From contig CAWCXA010000006.1 in assembly GCA_963799425.1 (NCBI GenBank), forward strand, positions 1 through 64,000: DNA of 64,000 nt, given 5' to 3'. This document shows positions 34,182-43,587 of the stretch, in pieces. Under the pieces are notes generated by a model, which saw only the letters and a program-made list of their open reading frames with translations, was not told where the DNA came from and searched no databases. This DNA is from CAVWSM01 sp963799425 (GTDB lineage Bacteria; Actinomycetota; Actinomycetes; Jiangellales; Jiangellaceae). A program made the translations under genes and the position numbers. Every line of letters begins with the position of its first letter. Position 1 is the stretch's first letter.

Positions 34182-35651
34182 ATGACGATTCATAACCAAT
34201 ACCCAGACGACGACTTCGAGTTGGCAGCCACGGAGGACGCGCGCGACGCGCAGCCCGGAGTGGCGGACGATCTCTCGACCGGTGACTACGACCTGGAGCA
34301 GCGTGCTGCGCTGCGGCGCGTGGCTGGTCTGTCGACCGAGCTCGAGGACATCTCCGAGGTCGAGTACCGCCAGCTCCGCCTCGAGCGGGTCGTGCTTGTC
34401 GGTGTATGGACCAACGGCACGGTCGTCGACGCGGAAAACTCCCTCGCCGAGCTCGCCGCGCTCGCTGAGACGGCGGGCTCGCAGGTGCTCGAGGCCCTGC
34501 TGCAGCGGCGGCAGCGCCCGGACCCGGCGACCTTCATCGGTTCGGGCAAGGTGGTCGAGCTCCGTGACGCCGTGGTCGCTTCCGGCGCCGACACGGTTAT
34601 CTGTGACGGCGAGCTCACCCCTGCCCAGCTGCGCACGCTGGAGGACAAGGTCAAGGTCAAGGTTGTTGACCGGACCGCACTGATCCTCGACATCTTCGCC
34701 CAGCACGCAAAGAGCAAGGAGGGCAAGGCACAGGTCGAGCTTGCCCAGCTCGAATATCTCGTGCAGCGACTGCGCGGCTGGGGTGGCAACCTGTCCCGCC
34801 AGGTCGGTGGCCGGGCTGCTGGCGGTGTCGGCATTGGCGGCCGTGGACCTGGTGAGACCAAGATCGAGCTCGACCGGCGGCGCATCCGCACCCGCATGGC
34901 CAGACTGCGCGACGACCTGCGCGACCTGAGCACCGCACGTGACACCAAGCGCTCCGTCCGACGTGCGCGGTCGGTGCCAGCGGTGGCGATCGCCGGCTAC
35001 ACCAACGCCGGCAAGTCGTCGCTGCTCAACAGGCTCACCGGTGCCGGTGTGCTGGTGGAGAACGCGCTGTTCGCCACGCTGGACCCCACCGTGCGGCGTA
35101 CGACAACGTCCGACGGCCGCATCTACACCCTCGCCGACACGGTCGGGTTCGTCCGGCATCTCCCGCACCAGCTGGTCGAGGCGTTTCGCTCGACGCTGGA
35201 GGAGGTGGCCGACTCCGACCTGATCCTGCACGTCGTCGACGGCTCGCACCCCGACCCCGAGGGCCAGCTGTCCGCAGTGCGTGACGTGCTGGCCGAGATC
35301 GGCGCGGCCAAGGTGCCCGAGCTGGTCGTCATCAACAAAGCCGACGCAGCTGACCCGCTCGTCATCTCCCGGTTGCAGCGACGCGAGCCGCACTCGATTG
35401 TCGTCTCGGCACGCACGGGCATGGGCATCGATGCCCTGCTTGCCGCGATCGAGCGTGACCTGCCGCGGCCGCCGGTCGAGGTCGAGGCTGTTGTCCCGTA
35501 CGACCGCGGCGACCTTGTCTCGCGCGTTCACGAGCAGGGCGAGGTGCTCGGCGTGGCCCACGAGTCCGGCGGCACCCGTGTCCGTGCCCGCGTGCACGAG
35601 GGGCTTGCGGCTGCCTTGGCGCCGTACGCCGCAGCGCACGTCTCCGCCTAG
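34182..35651 (+). CDS. hflX: GTPase HflX
   Basis: HflX is a ribosome-associated GTPase that splits stalled or hibernating ribosomes. The N-terminal HflX domain contains the glycine-rich segment GGRAAGGVGIGGRGPGETK. The GTPase has G1 GYTNAGKSS, G3 DTVGF and G4 NKAD. The start is uncertain: ATG 34182 has AGGAG only two bases upstream, while an in-frame GTG at 34113 follows dapF by 7 bases; the family N-terminus is variable. A 6-4-6 hairpin follows the stop. Confidence 0.92.
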   Translation: MTIHNQYPDDDFELAATEDARDAQPGVADDLSTGDYDLEQRAALRRVAGLSTELEDISEVEYRQLRLERVVLVGVWTNGTVVDAENSLAELAALAETAGSQVLEALLQRRQRPDPATFIGSGKVVELRDAVVASGADTVICDGELTPAQLRTLEDKVKVKVVDRTALILDIFAQHAKSKEGKAQVELAQLEYLVQRLRGWGGNLSRQVGGRAAGGVGIGGRGPGETKIELDRRRIRTRMARLRDDLRDLSTARDTKRSVRRARSVPAVAIAGYTNAGKSSLLNRLTGAGVLVENALFATLDPTVRRTTTSDGRIYTLADTVGFVRHLPHQLVEAFRSTLEEVADSDLILHVVDGSHPDPEGQLSAVRDVLAEIGAAKVPELVVINKADAADPLVISRLQRREPHSIVVSARTGMGIDALLAAIERDLPRPPVEVEAVVPYDRGDLVSRVHEQGEVLGVAHESGGTRVRARVHEGLAAALAPYAAAHVSA

Positions 35652-35665
35652 CATGTTTCCTGGGG

Positions 35666-35681
35666 CCTGCCGGTGGGCAGG
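35666..35681 (+). terminator. hflX terminator hairpin
   Basis: CCTGCC-GGTG-GGCAGG is a compact 6-base stem with a 4-base loop, 15 bases after the hflX stop and upstream of the ggt remnant. It has no U-tract, as is usual in high-GC genomes. Confidence 0.5.
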
Positions 35682-35717
35682 ACCAAAGGCACCAACCACA
35701 ACGTCGTGGAGGGCCCC

Positions 35718-37522
35718 ATGCCCAGGTCCTGTGCTCACTCGGTCCGCCTCGCCGCTGTCGGGACGACCATCGCCGTCCTCGGCAGCTCGATCGCAATCGG
35801 CTCCGCGGGCGCAGACACGCGCCCAACCGACAAGCAGCCGGTCGCGATCGGCTCGAATGGAGCCGTCGCGACAGTCGACGCCGATGCGACGGCAGCAGGT
35901 ATCGACGTCCTCCGCAAGGGCGGCAACGCCGTGGATGCCGCCGTGGCCGCGGCGGCCACCCTTGGCGTCACGGAGCCGTTCAGCGCGGGGATAGGAGGCG
36001 GAGGGTTCTTCGTCTACTTCGACGCCGCGACGGGCGAGGTGCATACGATCGACGGCCGGGAGACGGCGCCGCTCCGCATGGAGGCCGATGCATTCGTCGA
36101 CGAGAGCACGGGCCTGCCGATCCCGTTCGCCGACGCGGTCACCAGCGGGCTGTCCGCGGGTGTGCCCGGCACGCCGATGACGTGGCAGACCGCGCTGGAG
36201 CGGTGGGGGACCATCCGCCTCAAGGAGGCGCTGAAGCCGGCGACGCGGGTGGCGACGCGCGGCTTCGTCGTCGACCAGACTTTCCGCGACCAGACCCTCA
36301 GCAACGCGACGCGGTTCGATGACTTCACCTCGACCCGCGACCTGTTCCTGCCGGGTGGCGACGCGCCGCAGGTCGGCAGCGTGTTCCGCAATCGGGACCT
36401 CGCCGACACCTACCGGCGCCTCGGACAACAAGGCGTCGACCTGCTCTATCGCGGTCAGCTGGCGCAGGAGATCGTGCAGACGGTCCAGCAGCCGCCGGTG
36501 GCTCCGGATGTCACCCGGTTGGTGCGTGAAGGGCTGATGGAGGTGGCGGACCTGGCCGCGTACGAAGCACCCTTGCGGCCGCCGACCCGCGTGGACTACC
36601 GCGGGCTCGAGGTCTTCGGTATGGGACCGCCGTCGTCCGGCGGCTCGACCGTGGGCGAGGCGCTCAACATCCTCGAGCACTGGGACCTCGGCGTCGCTCG
36701 ACCGAGTGCAGGCGTTGCACCGCTATATGGAGGCCAGCGCGCTGAGCTTCGCCGACCGCAACCGCTACGTCGGGGACGTGCCCGGCGTACCGCTCGCCGA
36801 GCTGCTGTCGCAGGGGTTCGCGGACGAGCGAGCCTGTCTCGTATCGGGCCGACTCGCCGCGACCAAGCCGGTGCCCCCGGGATCGCCGGACGGCGACTAC
36901 GGCCCCTGCCCGGCGGCTGCCGGCGCGGGTACGGCGGTGTCGGACGGAACCTCGACCACGCACCTCACGGTCGCCGACCGATGGGGCAACGTCGTCGCCT
37001 ACACGCTCACCATCGAGTCGACAGGCGGTAACGGCATCGTGGTTCCTGGTCGCGGGTTCCTGTTGAACAACGAGCTCACCGACTTCAACTTCACGCCGAC
37101 CCAGGGGAGCGCGCCCGACCCCAATCTGCCCGGACCCGGCAAGCGACCGCGGTCGTCGATGGCGCCGACGATCGTCCTCGCGGACGGCGAGCCCTGCTGG
37201 CCGTCGGCTCACCGGGTGGCTCCATGATCATCACCACAGTGCTGCAGATGCTCGTCAACCGAATCGACCTGGGAATGACGTTGCCCGACGCATTGGCGTC
37301 TCCTCGGGCTTCGCAACGCAACACAGCCGCCGTGGCAGCAGAGCCGGCGTTACCTCGCTTCGCCGGAGGCAGCTGGACTCGTGGCGCTTGGCCATGTCTT
37401 CAGCACGATCGCGGAGATCGGAGCGTCCACCGGGTATCGAACGGCTGGGCGACGGGCAGTGGCTGGCCGCCGCCGAGCCAGTGCGGCGCGGGGGTGGAGC
37501 CGCTGCGGTCGTCCGGCCGTAG
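35718..37522 (+). pseudogene. ggt: Gamma-glutamyltranspeptidase, broken by four frameshifts
   Basis: The protein sequence is clearly a secreted gamma-glutamyltranspeptidase. There is a signal peptide from ATG 35718 (GGAGGG upstream), VDAAVAAAATLGVTEPFSAG, SGLSAGVPGT, the nucleophile region STTHLTVADRWGNVVA, and GGSMIITTVLQMLVNRIDLG. The reading frame breaks at about 36693-36697, 37192-37194, 37349-37351 and 37435, each by a one-base change. After each break the family sequence continues in the next frame, to IERLGDGQW and the stop at 37520-37522. No internal start would give a whole catalytic subunit. This looks like a recent pseudogene because neighbouring genes are intact, but sequencing error cannot be excluded. 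Confidence 0.85.
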
Positions 37523-37544
37523 GAACCTTCTCGTGCCAGTCGGC

Positions 37545-39392
37545 TCAGGCCGAGCCCTCCGTGCGTCCGCCGAGGTGCTCGGCCAGGAACGCCTCGGCCG
37601 CCGCGTAGTAGCGCTCGCGATTCTCCGGCTTGGCGAGACCGTGCCCTTCGTCCTCGAAGAGCAGGTATTCGTGCGGGATCCCCTTGTCCCGTAAGGCCGC
37701 GACGATCTGCTCAGCTTCGGCCTGCTTGACGCGGGGGTCGTTCTTGCCCTGGGCCACGAGGATCGGGATGCGGATGTCGTCGACGCGGGACAAAGGCGAG
37801 CGCTCCCAGAGCATGTCGCGCTCGGTCTCGGGGTTGCCGACCTTGGCGTACATGAACGTGATCGCCGGCTTCCAGTACTCGGGCAGCGAGTTGAGCAACG
37901 TCAGCAGGTTGGACGGCCCGACAAGGTCGATGGCGCAGCGAAACACGTCGGGCGTGAACGCGGCGCCGACGAGCGCGGCGTAGCCGCCGTACGAGCCGCC
38001 CATGATGCCAATGCGGGTCTTGTCGACCCAGCCAGCCGCGACGACATGGTCGAGTGCGTCGAGCAGGTCGGTATGCATGGCCCGCCCCCACTGCTTGTCG
38101 GCTGCGTTGCCGAAGGCCTTGCCGTAGCCCACGGATCCCCGGTAGTTGACCTGCAGGGTCACGTACCCGCGGTTGGCAAGCCACTGGGCCTCCGGGTCGA
38201 AACCCCAGTCGTCTCGCGCCCACGGGCCGCCATGCACGTTGAGCACAGCCGGCAGATCGCGGCGCTCCACTCCCTGCGGGAATGTCACGTAGCCGTGCAC
38301 CTCGAGGCCATCGCGCGCCGTGAACGCGAACGGCTGCATAGGGGCGAGCACGTAGTCGTCAAGCTGCGGCTTGTGCGCGAAGAGAAAGTCGAGAGTCTCG
38401 GCGTCGCGGTCGTACACGTAGTAATGGACGGCACCGTCGCTCGGCGCGTCGGTCACCAGCCAGCGCCGGTCGGAGCGTACCGAGCGCGAGATGCCGATCT
38501 CACCGCGCAGGCGGCCGCGCAGCTTGTCGACCTCGGCGCCGAACGACGTGTCGATGTGCACCCACTCGGCGCGGTCCTTGGCGAAGATCACCGACTGTGG
38601 CTCGAGGGTGTCGGGGTGCAGGACGACACCGCTGACGTCGTACTGCGGGTCCTCGGCCAGCACCTTCTCCTGACCCGTCGCTAGGTCGAGCCGGACCAGT
38701 CGAGACGCGTTCGCATCGACGCTGGTCATGATGAGCAGCGCCGAGCCGTCGCGGACATAGCCGAGCACGCCTGTTGTGGCGACGTCCTCTGGGGCGACCT
38801 CCTTCCACGGCTCGTACGCCCCGTCGTCGCCGCGCAGATGCACGATCTCTCCGCCGTCCTCGGTCATCGACAATCCGCCGCGCACCGCGAGGTTGGAGTC
38901 GATGAGCCAACCGGCGAAGCCGGGGTTGTCCTCGACCTTGACGAGGGACCGATCGGTGAGGTCGAGCCGGTAGATGTCGTGCAGCTGCGCGTTGTCGGCG
39001 TTGAGCCCGACGAGCACCGTCTGCGGGTGCCACCGGTTGTGACCGAGGATCATCGCGTGCACTCCCTCGCCGGGTGTGACGAGCTCGGCCTCGCCGGTCG
39101 CGAGGTCGAGCGCGTACAGCCGCCAGTCCTCGTTGCCGTCGGTGTCCTGCAGGTAGCCAAGCGTCGCGTCGTCGTGGCAGAACGCGTACGAGCGAATGCC
39201 GCGCCCACGGTCGTTGGTGACGGGGCGCGCGGCAGCGGGATCGTCGGCTGGACCGACCCATACGTTCAGCACACCCTCGACCGGCGCGATGAAACCGAGT
39301 CGGGTGCCGTCGGGGGACAGGCTCGGAAGGACGCGCTCGGGGTTGCCGAAGAGCAGCTCACGGGGGACAACGGGTACGGCGTCGTAGGTCAC
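37545..39392 (-). CDS. S9-family prolyl oligopeptidase / acylaminoacyl peptidase
   Basis: The protein of 615 residues has an N-terminal beta-propeller (about 25-350, WD-like PSLSPDGTRLGF repeats) and a C-terminal alpha/beta hydrolase. The nucleophile is the Ser of GGSYGGYA, the acid the Asp of GKNDPRVK, and the histidine lies in DEGHGL. It would cleave short peptides in the cytoplasm. GTG 39392 (MTYDAVPVVPRELLFG) suits the family; longer in-frame sequence is not conserved-looking. It follows the aldo/keto reductase on the same strand after 47 bases. Confidence 0.9.
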   Translation of the reverse strand: MTYDAVPVVPRELLFGNPERVLPSLSPDGTRLGFIAPVEGVLNVWVGPADDPAAARPVTNDRGRGIRSYAFCHDDATLGYLQDTDGNEDWRLYALDLATGEAELVTPGEGVHAMILGHNRWHPQTVLVGLNADNAQLHDIYRLDLTDRSLVKVEDNPGFAGWLIDSNLAVRGGLSMTEDGGEIVHLRGDDGAYEPWKEVAPEDVATTGVLGYVRDGSALLIMTSVDANASRLVRLDLATGQEKVLAEDPQYDVSGVVLHPDTLEPQSVIFAKDRAEWVHIDTSFGAEVDKLRGRLRGEIGISRSVRSDRRWLVTDAPSDGAVHYYVYDRDAETLDFLFAHKPQLDDYVLAPMQPFAFTARDGLEVHGYVTFPQGVERRDLPAVLNVHGGPWARDDWGFDPEAQWLANRGYVTLQVNYRGSVGYGKAFGNAADKQWGRAMHTDLLDALDHVVAAGWVDKTRIGIMGGSYGGYAALVGAAFTPDVFRCAIDLVGPSNLLTLLNSLPEYWKPAITFMYAKVGNPETERDMLWERSPLSRVDDIRIPILVAQGKNDPRVKQAEAEQIVAALRDKGIPHEYLLFEDEGHGLAKPENRERYYAAAEAFLAEHLGGRTEGSA

Positions 39393-39439
39393 GCGCTCAA
39401 TCCCAGCACAAGGCCTGGACGTTGCGCCGGACCGGCCGG

Positions 39440-40423
39440 TTAAAACGCGGCGACTCTCTCCGGCGGTGGGAAAATCTCGTCGATCTCTGCCAAGTCGTCG
39501 GTGGTGGGCACCCACTGAGCGGCCGCGACGTTGCGCCGCACCTGGTCGGGCCTCGTCGCACCGGCGATCACGCTTGAGACCTGCGGCTGGGCGAGCAGCC
39601 AACCGATGGCGGCGTCGACCTCGGTGATGCCGCGCGCATGCGCAAAGTCGGCCAGTCGACGCAGCGCCTCCCAGGGCGCTGACTCCAGCAGGTGCGGCTT
39701 GGTGTGCACCAGCCGGCTGTCCGACGGGCGGTCACCCTTCGAGTACTTGCCAGTCAGCAAGCCGTTGGCGAGTGGGAAGTACGGCAGGACGCCGAGACCG
39801 TACGCCTTGGCGGCCGGGATGACCTCGAGCTCGGCTCGCCGGTCGATGAGGTTGTACTGGTTCTCCGCCGAAACGAACCGCGTCGAACCGTGCAGCCGCG
39901 CGGTGAACTCCGCCTCCGAGATCTGCCAGCCTGCGAGGTTGGAGTGGCCGATGTAGCGGACCTTGCCGGACCGGACAAGGTCGTCGAGCGCATCGAGCGT
40001 CTCGTCGATCGGGGTGAGCGGGTCCGGGGTGTGGAACTGGTAGAGGTCGATCCAGTCGGTGCCGAGCCGGCGCAACGACGCCTCGGCCGCCCGGACGATG
40101 TAGCGACGCGATCCGCGCGCACCGAAATCGGGACCGTTGGCGCCGCGCACGTCCATGCCGAACTTGGTGGCGACGACGACATCGTCGCGGCGCTTGCCGA
40201 GCGCGTCGCCGAGCAGCTCCTCGCTGACCCCAGGCGTTGCTCCGTAGGTGTCGGCGACGTCGAAGAGCGTGATGCCGGCGTCGAGTGCCGCGTCGACCAC
40301 GGCCCGGGCGCCTTCCAGCGACTCCGACGGTGTGCGAAGCCGGCCGAGGTTGTTGCAGCCGAGGCCCACCGTCGAAACGGTGAGACCAGACGCTCCTAGT
40401 CGACGAAATGTCACGGTTGTCAC
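39440..40423 (-). CDS. Aldo/keto reductase
   Basis: This is a 327-residue NADPH-dependent aldo/keto reductase of the YghZ/Kv-beta-like group. Family marks are GLGCNNLGR, the catalytic Asp-Tyr region FDVADTYG, the lysine in VVATKFG, and YIGHSNLAGWQ. The C-terminus has AIGWLLAQPQVSSVIAGATRPDQV. The GTG at 40423 is 7 bases after TAGACT, so it is predicted leaderless. The substrate is unknown. Confidence 0.9.
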   Translation of the reverse strand: MTTVTFRRLGASGLTVSTVGLGCNNLGRLRTPSESLEGARAVVDAALDAGITLFDVADTYGATPGVSEELLGDALGKRRDDVVVATKFGMDVRGANGPDFGARGSRRYIVRAAEASLRRLGTDWIDLYQFHTPDPLTPIDETLDALDDLVRSGKVRYIGHSNLAGWQISEAEFTARLHGSTRFVSAENQYNLIDRRAELEVIPAAKAYGLGVLPYFPLANGLLTGKYSKGDRPSDSRLVHTKPHLLESAPWEALRRLADFAHARGITEVDAAIGWLLAQPQVSSVIAGATRPDQVRRNVAAAQWVPTTDDLAEIDEIFPPPERVAAF

Positions 40424-40430
40424 GGATCAC

Positions 40431-40436
40431 AGTCTA
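40431..40436 (-). promoter_or_regulatory. Aldo/keto reductase -10, leaderless
   Basis: TAGACT on the minus strand, 7 bases before the GTG at 40423; no ribosome site is present. Confidence 0.5.
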
Positions 40437-40497
40437 GTCGCGGATCGACCTCCCGGAGCCTGTGCATGGGCGGCACGGCAGGGGCCCGTTCGCCGGA

Positions 40498-40503
40498 TAG
40501 CGT
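40498..40503 (+). promoter_or_regulatory. dinG -10, leaderless
   Basis: TAGCGT lies 7 bases before the dinG GTG at 40511. The TGTCR element of the damage promoters is absent here and there is no LexA box. Confidence 0.45.
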
Positions 40504-40510
40504 GTGCGCG

Positions 40511-42568
40511 GTGACCCCCGAGCCTGCTGACCTGCCCGGCGTCGACGTGCTGCTCAACGCTGCCGTCCGCGCCCTCGGCGGGACCGAGCGACCGGGGCAG
40601 ATCACCATGGCGCACGAGGTATCGGCGGCGATGGAGTCGGGTCAGCATCTGCTCGTGCAAGCGGGCACCGGCACGGGCAAGTCGCTGGCCTATCTGGTCC
40701 CGGCGCTGCGGCACGCCTTGGGCACAGATCAGCCGGTCGTGGTCGCGACGGCGACGCTCGCCCTGCAGGCCCAGCTCGTCGACCGTGACCTGCCGAGGCT
40801 GTCTGAGGCGGTCGAGCCGCTGATCGGGCGACCCCTGCGGTGGGCGACGCTCAAGGGTCGGGCCAACTATGCATGCCTGTTTCGCGTGCACGACGGGGTG
40901 CCCGACGACCAAGGTGTGCTCGTCATGCCCGAGACTGTGGGCGCCATCGGAGCCGAGGTGTTGCGGGCCCGCGAGTGGGCCAAGGAGCAGGCGCAGGAGC
41001 GCGGCACTGGCGACCGAGACCGGCTCGACCCGGGCGTCTCCGACCGTGCCTGGCGGCAGGTCTCGGTGTCGCCGCGGGAGTGTCTTGGGGGCACCCGCTG
41101 CCCCTACGGCTCGGATTGCTTCGCGGAGCGGTCGCGGCGCGAGGCGCTTGGTGTGGACATCGTCGTGACCAACCATGCGCTGCTTGCGGTCGACGCGATC
41201 GAGGGCCTCACTGTGCTGCCCGAGCACGATGTCGTCGTCATCGACGAGGGGCACGAGCTGGTGGCTCGCGTGACGTCGGTTGTCACCGATGAGCTCTGGC
41301 CAGGGGTAGTGGAGCGGGCGGCGAAGCGAGTGCGGAAGTTCGTCGACGACGGTGACGCCGACCGGCTGCTCGACGCGGCCGAGCTGCTGCGCGACTCGGC
41401 CACGACCGTTGTGCCGGGTCGACTCGACGTCATCCCCGCCGAGCTGTTGGCCGGGGTGGTGGCCGTACGCGACGCAGCCCGTGCCGTGCAGTCCGGCCTC
41501 GCGCGGTCGGCCGACAGCACCAACCGTGCGGCCGACGGTGAGGCCGTACGAAAACAGGCGAAGGCCCTGGTCGACGAGACGTTCGGCACCGCGGAGCGCA
41601 TCGCAGCCAACGGCGAGCACGACGTGGTGTGGCTCGAGTCATCGGAGCGAGCCGGGGCCGTGCTGCGCGTTGCACCCTTGTCGGTGGCCGGTCTGTTGCG
41701 GCATCGCATGTTCGCCAAGGTCACCGGTGTGCTCACGTCGGCCACACTGGCGATCGGCGGCTCGTTCGACGGTGTGGCCCGTTCGGCTGGGCTAGGCCCT
41801 GCGCCCGTCGATGGCGCTGCCGACGACGACGATGCGCGCGCGTCGTTCACCGGCCTCGACGTCGGGTCGCCGTTCGACTACCGACGCCAGGCGATGCTCT
41901 ACGTTGCGCGGCACCTGCCCACTCCGGGGCGTGACGGGCCGACCGAGTCGGTGCTCGACGAGATCGCAGGTCTGGTAGAGGCTGCGGGTGGCCGCACGCT
42001 CGGGCTGTTCTCGTCCAGGCGGGCGGCGGAGCAGGCGGCCGCGGCAGTCCGCGAGCGGCTTCCTGACCTTCAGGTGCTGTGCCAGGGAGACGACCTGGTG
42101 CCCACGCTCGTCCGACGCTTTGCCGCCGACCCGGAGACCAGCCTGTTCGGCACGCTGTCGCTGTGGCAGGGCGTCGACGTCCCAGGCTCGTCCTGCCAGC
42201 TCGTCGTCATCGACCGGCTGCCGTTCCCGCGACCCGACGACCCGCTGATGTCGGCGCGGCAGCGGGCGGTCGAGCGGGCCGGCGGCAATGGCTTCATGTC
42301 GGTGGCCGCTGCGCACGCCGGACTGCTGCTGGCGCAGGGGACCGGGCGGCTCATCCGTCACGTTGACGACCGCGGCGTGGTGGCCGTGCTCGACCCGCGC
42401 CTGGCAACGGCGAGGTACGCGGGGTTCCTGCGCGCGTCGCTTCCGCCGATGTGGCCGACGACCGATCGAACTCTTGTGCTGGGTGCCCTGCGACGGCTGG
42501 CCGCGGCTGGCGAGCACCCGGTGGCGTCGGCCAGGTCTGCCCAGGCGGGGGTCGCTGGGCAGGGCTGA
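40511..42568 (+). CDS. dinG: ATP-dependent helicase DinG / XPD-like
   Basis: This is a 685-residue XPD/DinG-type 5'-3' helicase. Walker A is AGTGTGKS, the DEAH-like box is VIDEGHEL, and motif VI reads ...AQGTGRLIRHVDDRG. Four cysteines suited to an iron-sulfur cluster lie between motifs I and II: one in NYACLF and three in ECLGGTRCPYGSDCF. DinG removes R-loops and G-quadruplexes in characterised cases. Despite its name, I see no SOS box or PafBC-type motif at its promoter here. It diverges from the aldo/keto reductase across 87 bases. Confidence 0.9.
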   Translation: MTPEPADLPGVDVLLNAAVRALGGTERPGQITMAHEVSAAMESGQHLLVQAGTGTGKSLAYLVPALRHALGTDQPVVVATATLALQAQLVDRDLPRLSEAVEPLIGRPLRWATLKGRANYACLFRVHDGVPDDQGVLVMPETVGAIGAEVLRAREWAKEQAQERGTGDRDRLDPGVSDRAWRQVSVSPRECLGGTRCPYGSDCFAERSRREALGVDIVVTNHALLAVDAIEGLTVLPEHDVVVIDEGHELVARVTSVVTDELWPGVVERAAKRVRKFVDDGDADRLLDAAELLRDSATTVVPGRLDVIPAELLAGVVAVRDAARAVQSGLARSADSTNRAADGEAVRKQAKALVDETFGTAERIAANGEHDVVWLESSERAGAVLRVAPLSVAGLLRHRMFAKVTGVLTSATLAIGGSFDGVARSAGLGPAPVDGAADDDDARASFTGLDVGSPFDYRRQAMLYVARHLPTPGRDGPTESVLDEIAGLVEAAGGRTLGLFSSRRAAEQAAAAVRERLPDLQVLCQGDDLVPTLVRRFAADPETSLFGTLSLWQGVDVPGSSCQLVVIDRLPFPRPDDPLMSARQRAVERAGGNGFMSVAAAHAGLLLAQGTGRLIRHVDDRGVVAVLDPRLATARYAGFLRASLPPMWPTTDRTLVLGALRRLAAAGEHPVASARSAQAGVAGQG

Positions 42569-42659
42569 CGACCGCCAGGCGCGTATGCGAGGCTGGCTGG
42601 ATACCGCTCTGATCGAGTGGGTATGACAAGGCGAAGAGCCGGCGATCCCGGAGGCGCAG

Positions 42660-43556
42660 ATGTTCGAGGAAGCACAGCTGTATGCACCCGTCACCCGCGG
42701 CGAGGACGGGGAGGTCACCGTCCACCTGGATGACGACCACCCCGGCGCGACCGATGAGGTCTACCGCAGCCGGCGCAACGCGCTCGCGGCTCTGGCGATG
42801 GACTGGCAGCCGGGCCAGCCACTGCCGCGCGCCCCGTACACCGACGAGGAGCACGAGGTCTGGCGCATCGTGTGCGGTGAGCTGCACGCGCTGCACGAGA
42901 AGCTCGCCTGCCAGCAGTACCTCGACGGCAAGGTCCTCCTCAAGCTGCCCGAGGACCACATCCCCCAGCTCGACGAGGTCAACGCGCTGCTGCAGCCCCT
43001 GACCGGCTTCCACTACGTGCCGGCCGCGGGGTTGGTGCCGCTGCTGCAGTTCTACGGCTCACTGGCCGACGGCATCTTCCACTCGACGCAGTACGTGCGC
43101 CACCACTCGGTGCCGCTCTACACGCCCGAGCCCGATGTGCTGCACGAGGTGGTCGGGCACGGCAACTGCCTGTCCGAGCCACGGTTTGCCGCGTTGTACT
43201 ACGCAGCTGGGCGTGCGGCCCGCCGGGTCGAGAGCGCCGAGGCGTTGGAGTTCGTGTCGAAGGTGTTCTGGTTCTCCCTAGAGTTCGGGGTGCTGCGCGA
43301 GGGTGACGTCGTCAAGACTTACGGCGCCGGGCTGTTGTCGTCGTACGGCGAGATCCAACAGATCGCCCGCGCCGACCTGCGGCCGCTCGACATCGCACGG
43401 ATGGGTGTCCAGACCTACGACATCACGCACTACCAGCCGCTGCTGTTCTGCGCCGACTCGTTCGCGCAGGTGGAAGACGTCGTGGGCACATTCTTCGATG
43501 CGGCGGATGACGAGCTGGTCGCCCGACTGCTCAAGGAGACGACGACCTCGGCCTAG
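42660..43556 (+). CDS. phhA: Phenylalanine 4-monooxygenase
   Basis: This is an iron- and pterin-dependent aromatic amino acid hydroxylase converting phenylalanine to tyrosine. The metal ligands are His162 and His167 (HEVVGH) and Glu208 (FSLEFG). The 298-residue monodomain form lacks the regulatory ACT domain, as in bacterial enzymes. GGAGG precedes the ATG by 5 bases. It stands alone between dinG and lexA without other phenylalanine catabolism or pterin genes nearby. It converges with lexA, sharing a hairpin at the end. Confidence 0.93.
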   Translation: MFEEAQLYAPVTRGEDGEVTVHLDDDHPGATDEVYRSRRNALAALAMDWQPGQPLPRAPYTDEEHEVWRIVCGELHALHEKLACQQYLDGKVLLKLPEDHIPQLDEVNALLQPLTGFHYVPAAGLVPLLQFYGSLADGIFHSTQYVRHHSVPLYTPEPDVLHEVVGHGNCLSEPRFAALYYAAGRAARRVESAEALEFVSKVFWFSLEFGVLREGDVVKTYGAGLLSSYGEIQQIARADLRPLDIARMGVQTYDITHYQPLLFCADSFAQVEDVVGTFFDAADDELVARLLKETTTSA

Positions 43557-43564
43557 CTGTCGCA

Positions 43565-43587
43565 GCTCCGGTCAGACGCGCCGGAGC
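43565..43587. terminator. Bidirectional hairpin between phhA and lexA
   Basis: GCTCCGG (43565-43571) pairs with CCGGAGC (43581-43587) around a 9-base loop. It overlaps the lexA stop and lies just after the phhA stop. Confidence 0.5.

Noticed and set aside
34020..36680. An 886-codon open frame on the minus strand opposite hflX and ggt
   Set aside because: Antisense shadow of hflX and the ggt remnant; no motif or ribosome site.
40424..40510. LexA box or damage motif at dinG
   Set aside because: Read on both strands; no TCGAAC-N4-GTTCGA-like site and no TGTC at the right distance from TAGCGT, despite the gene's name.
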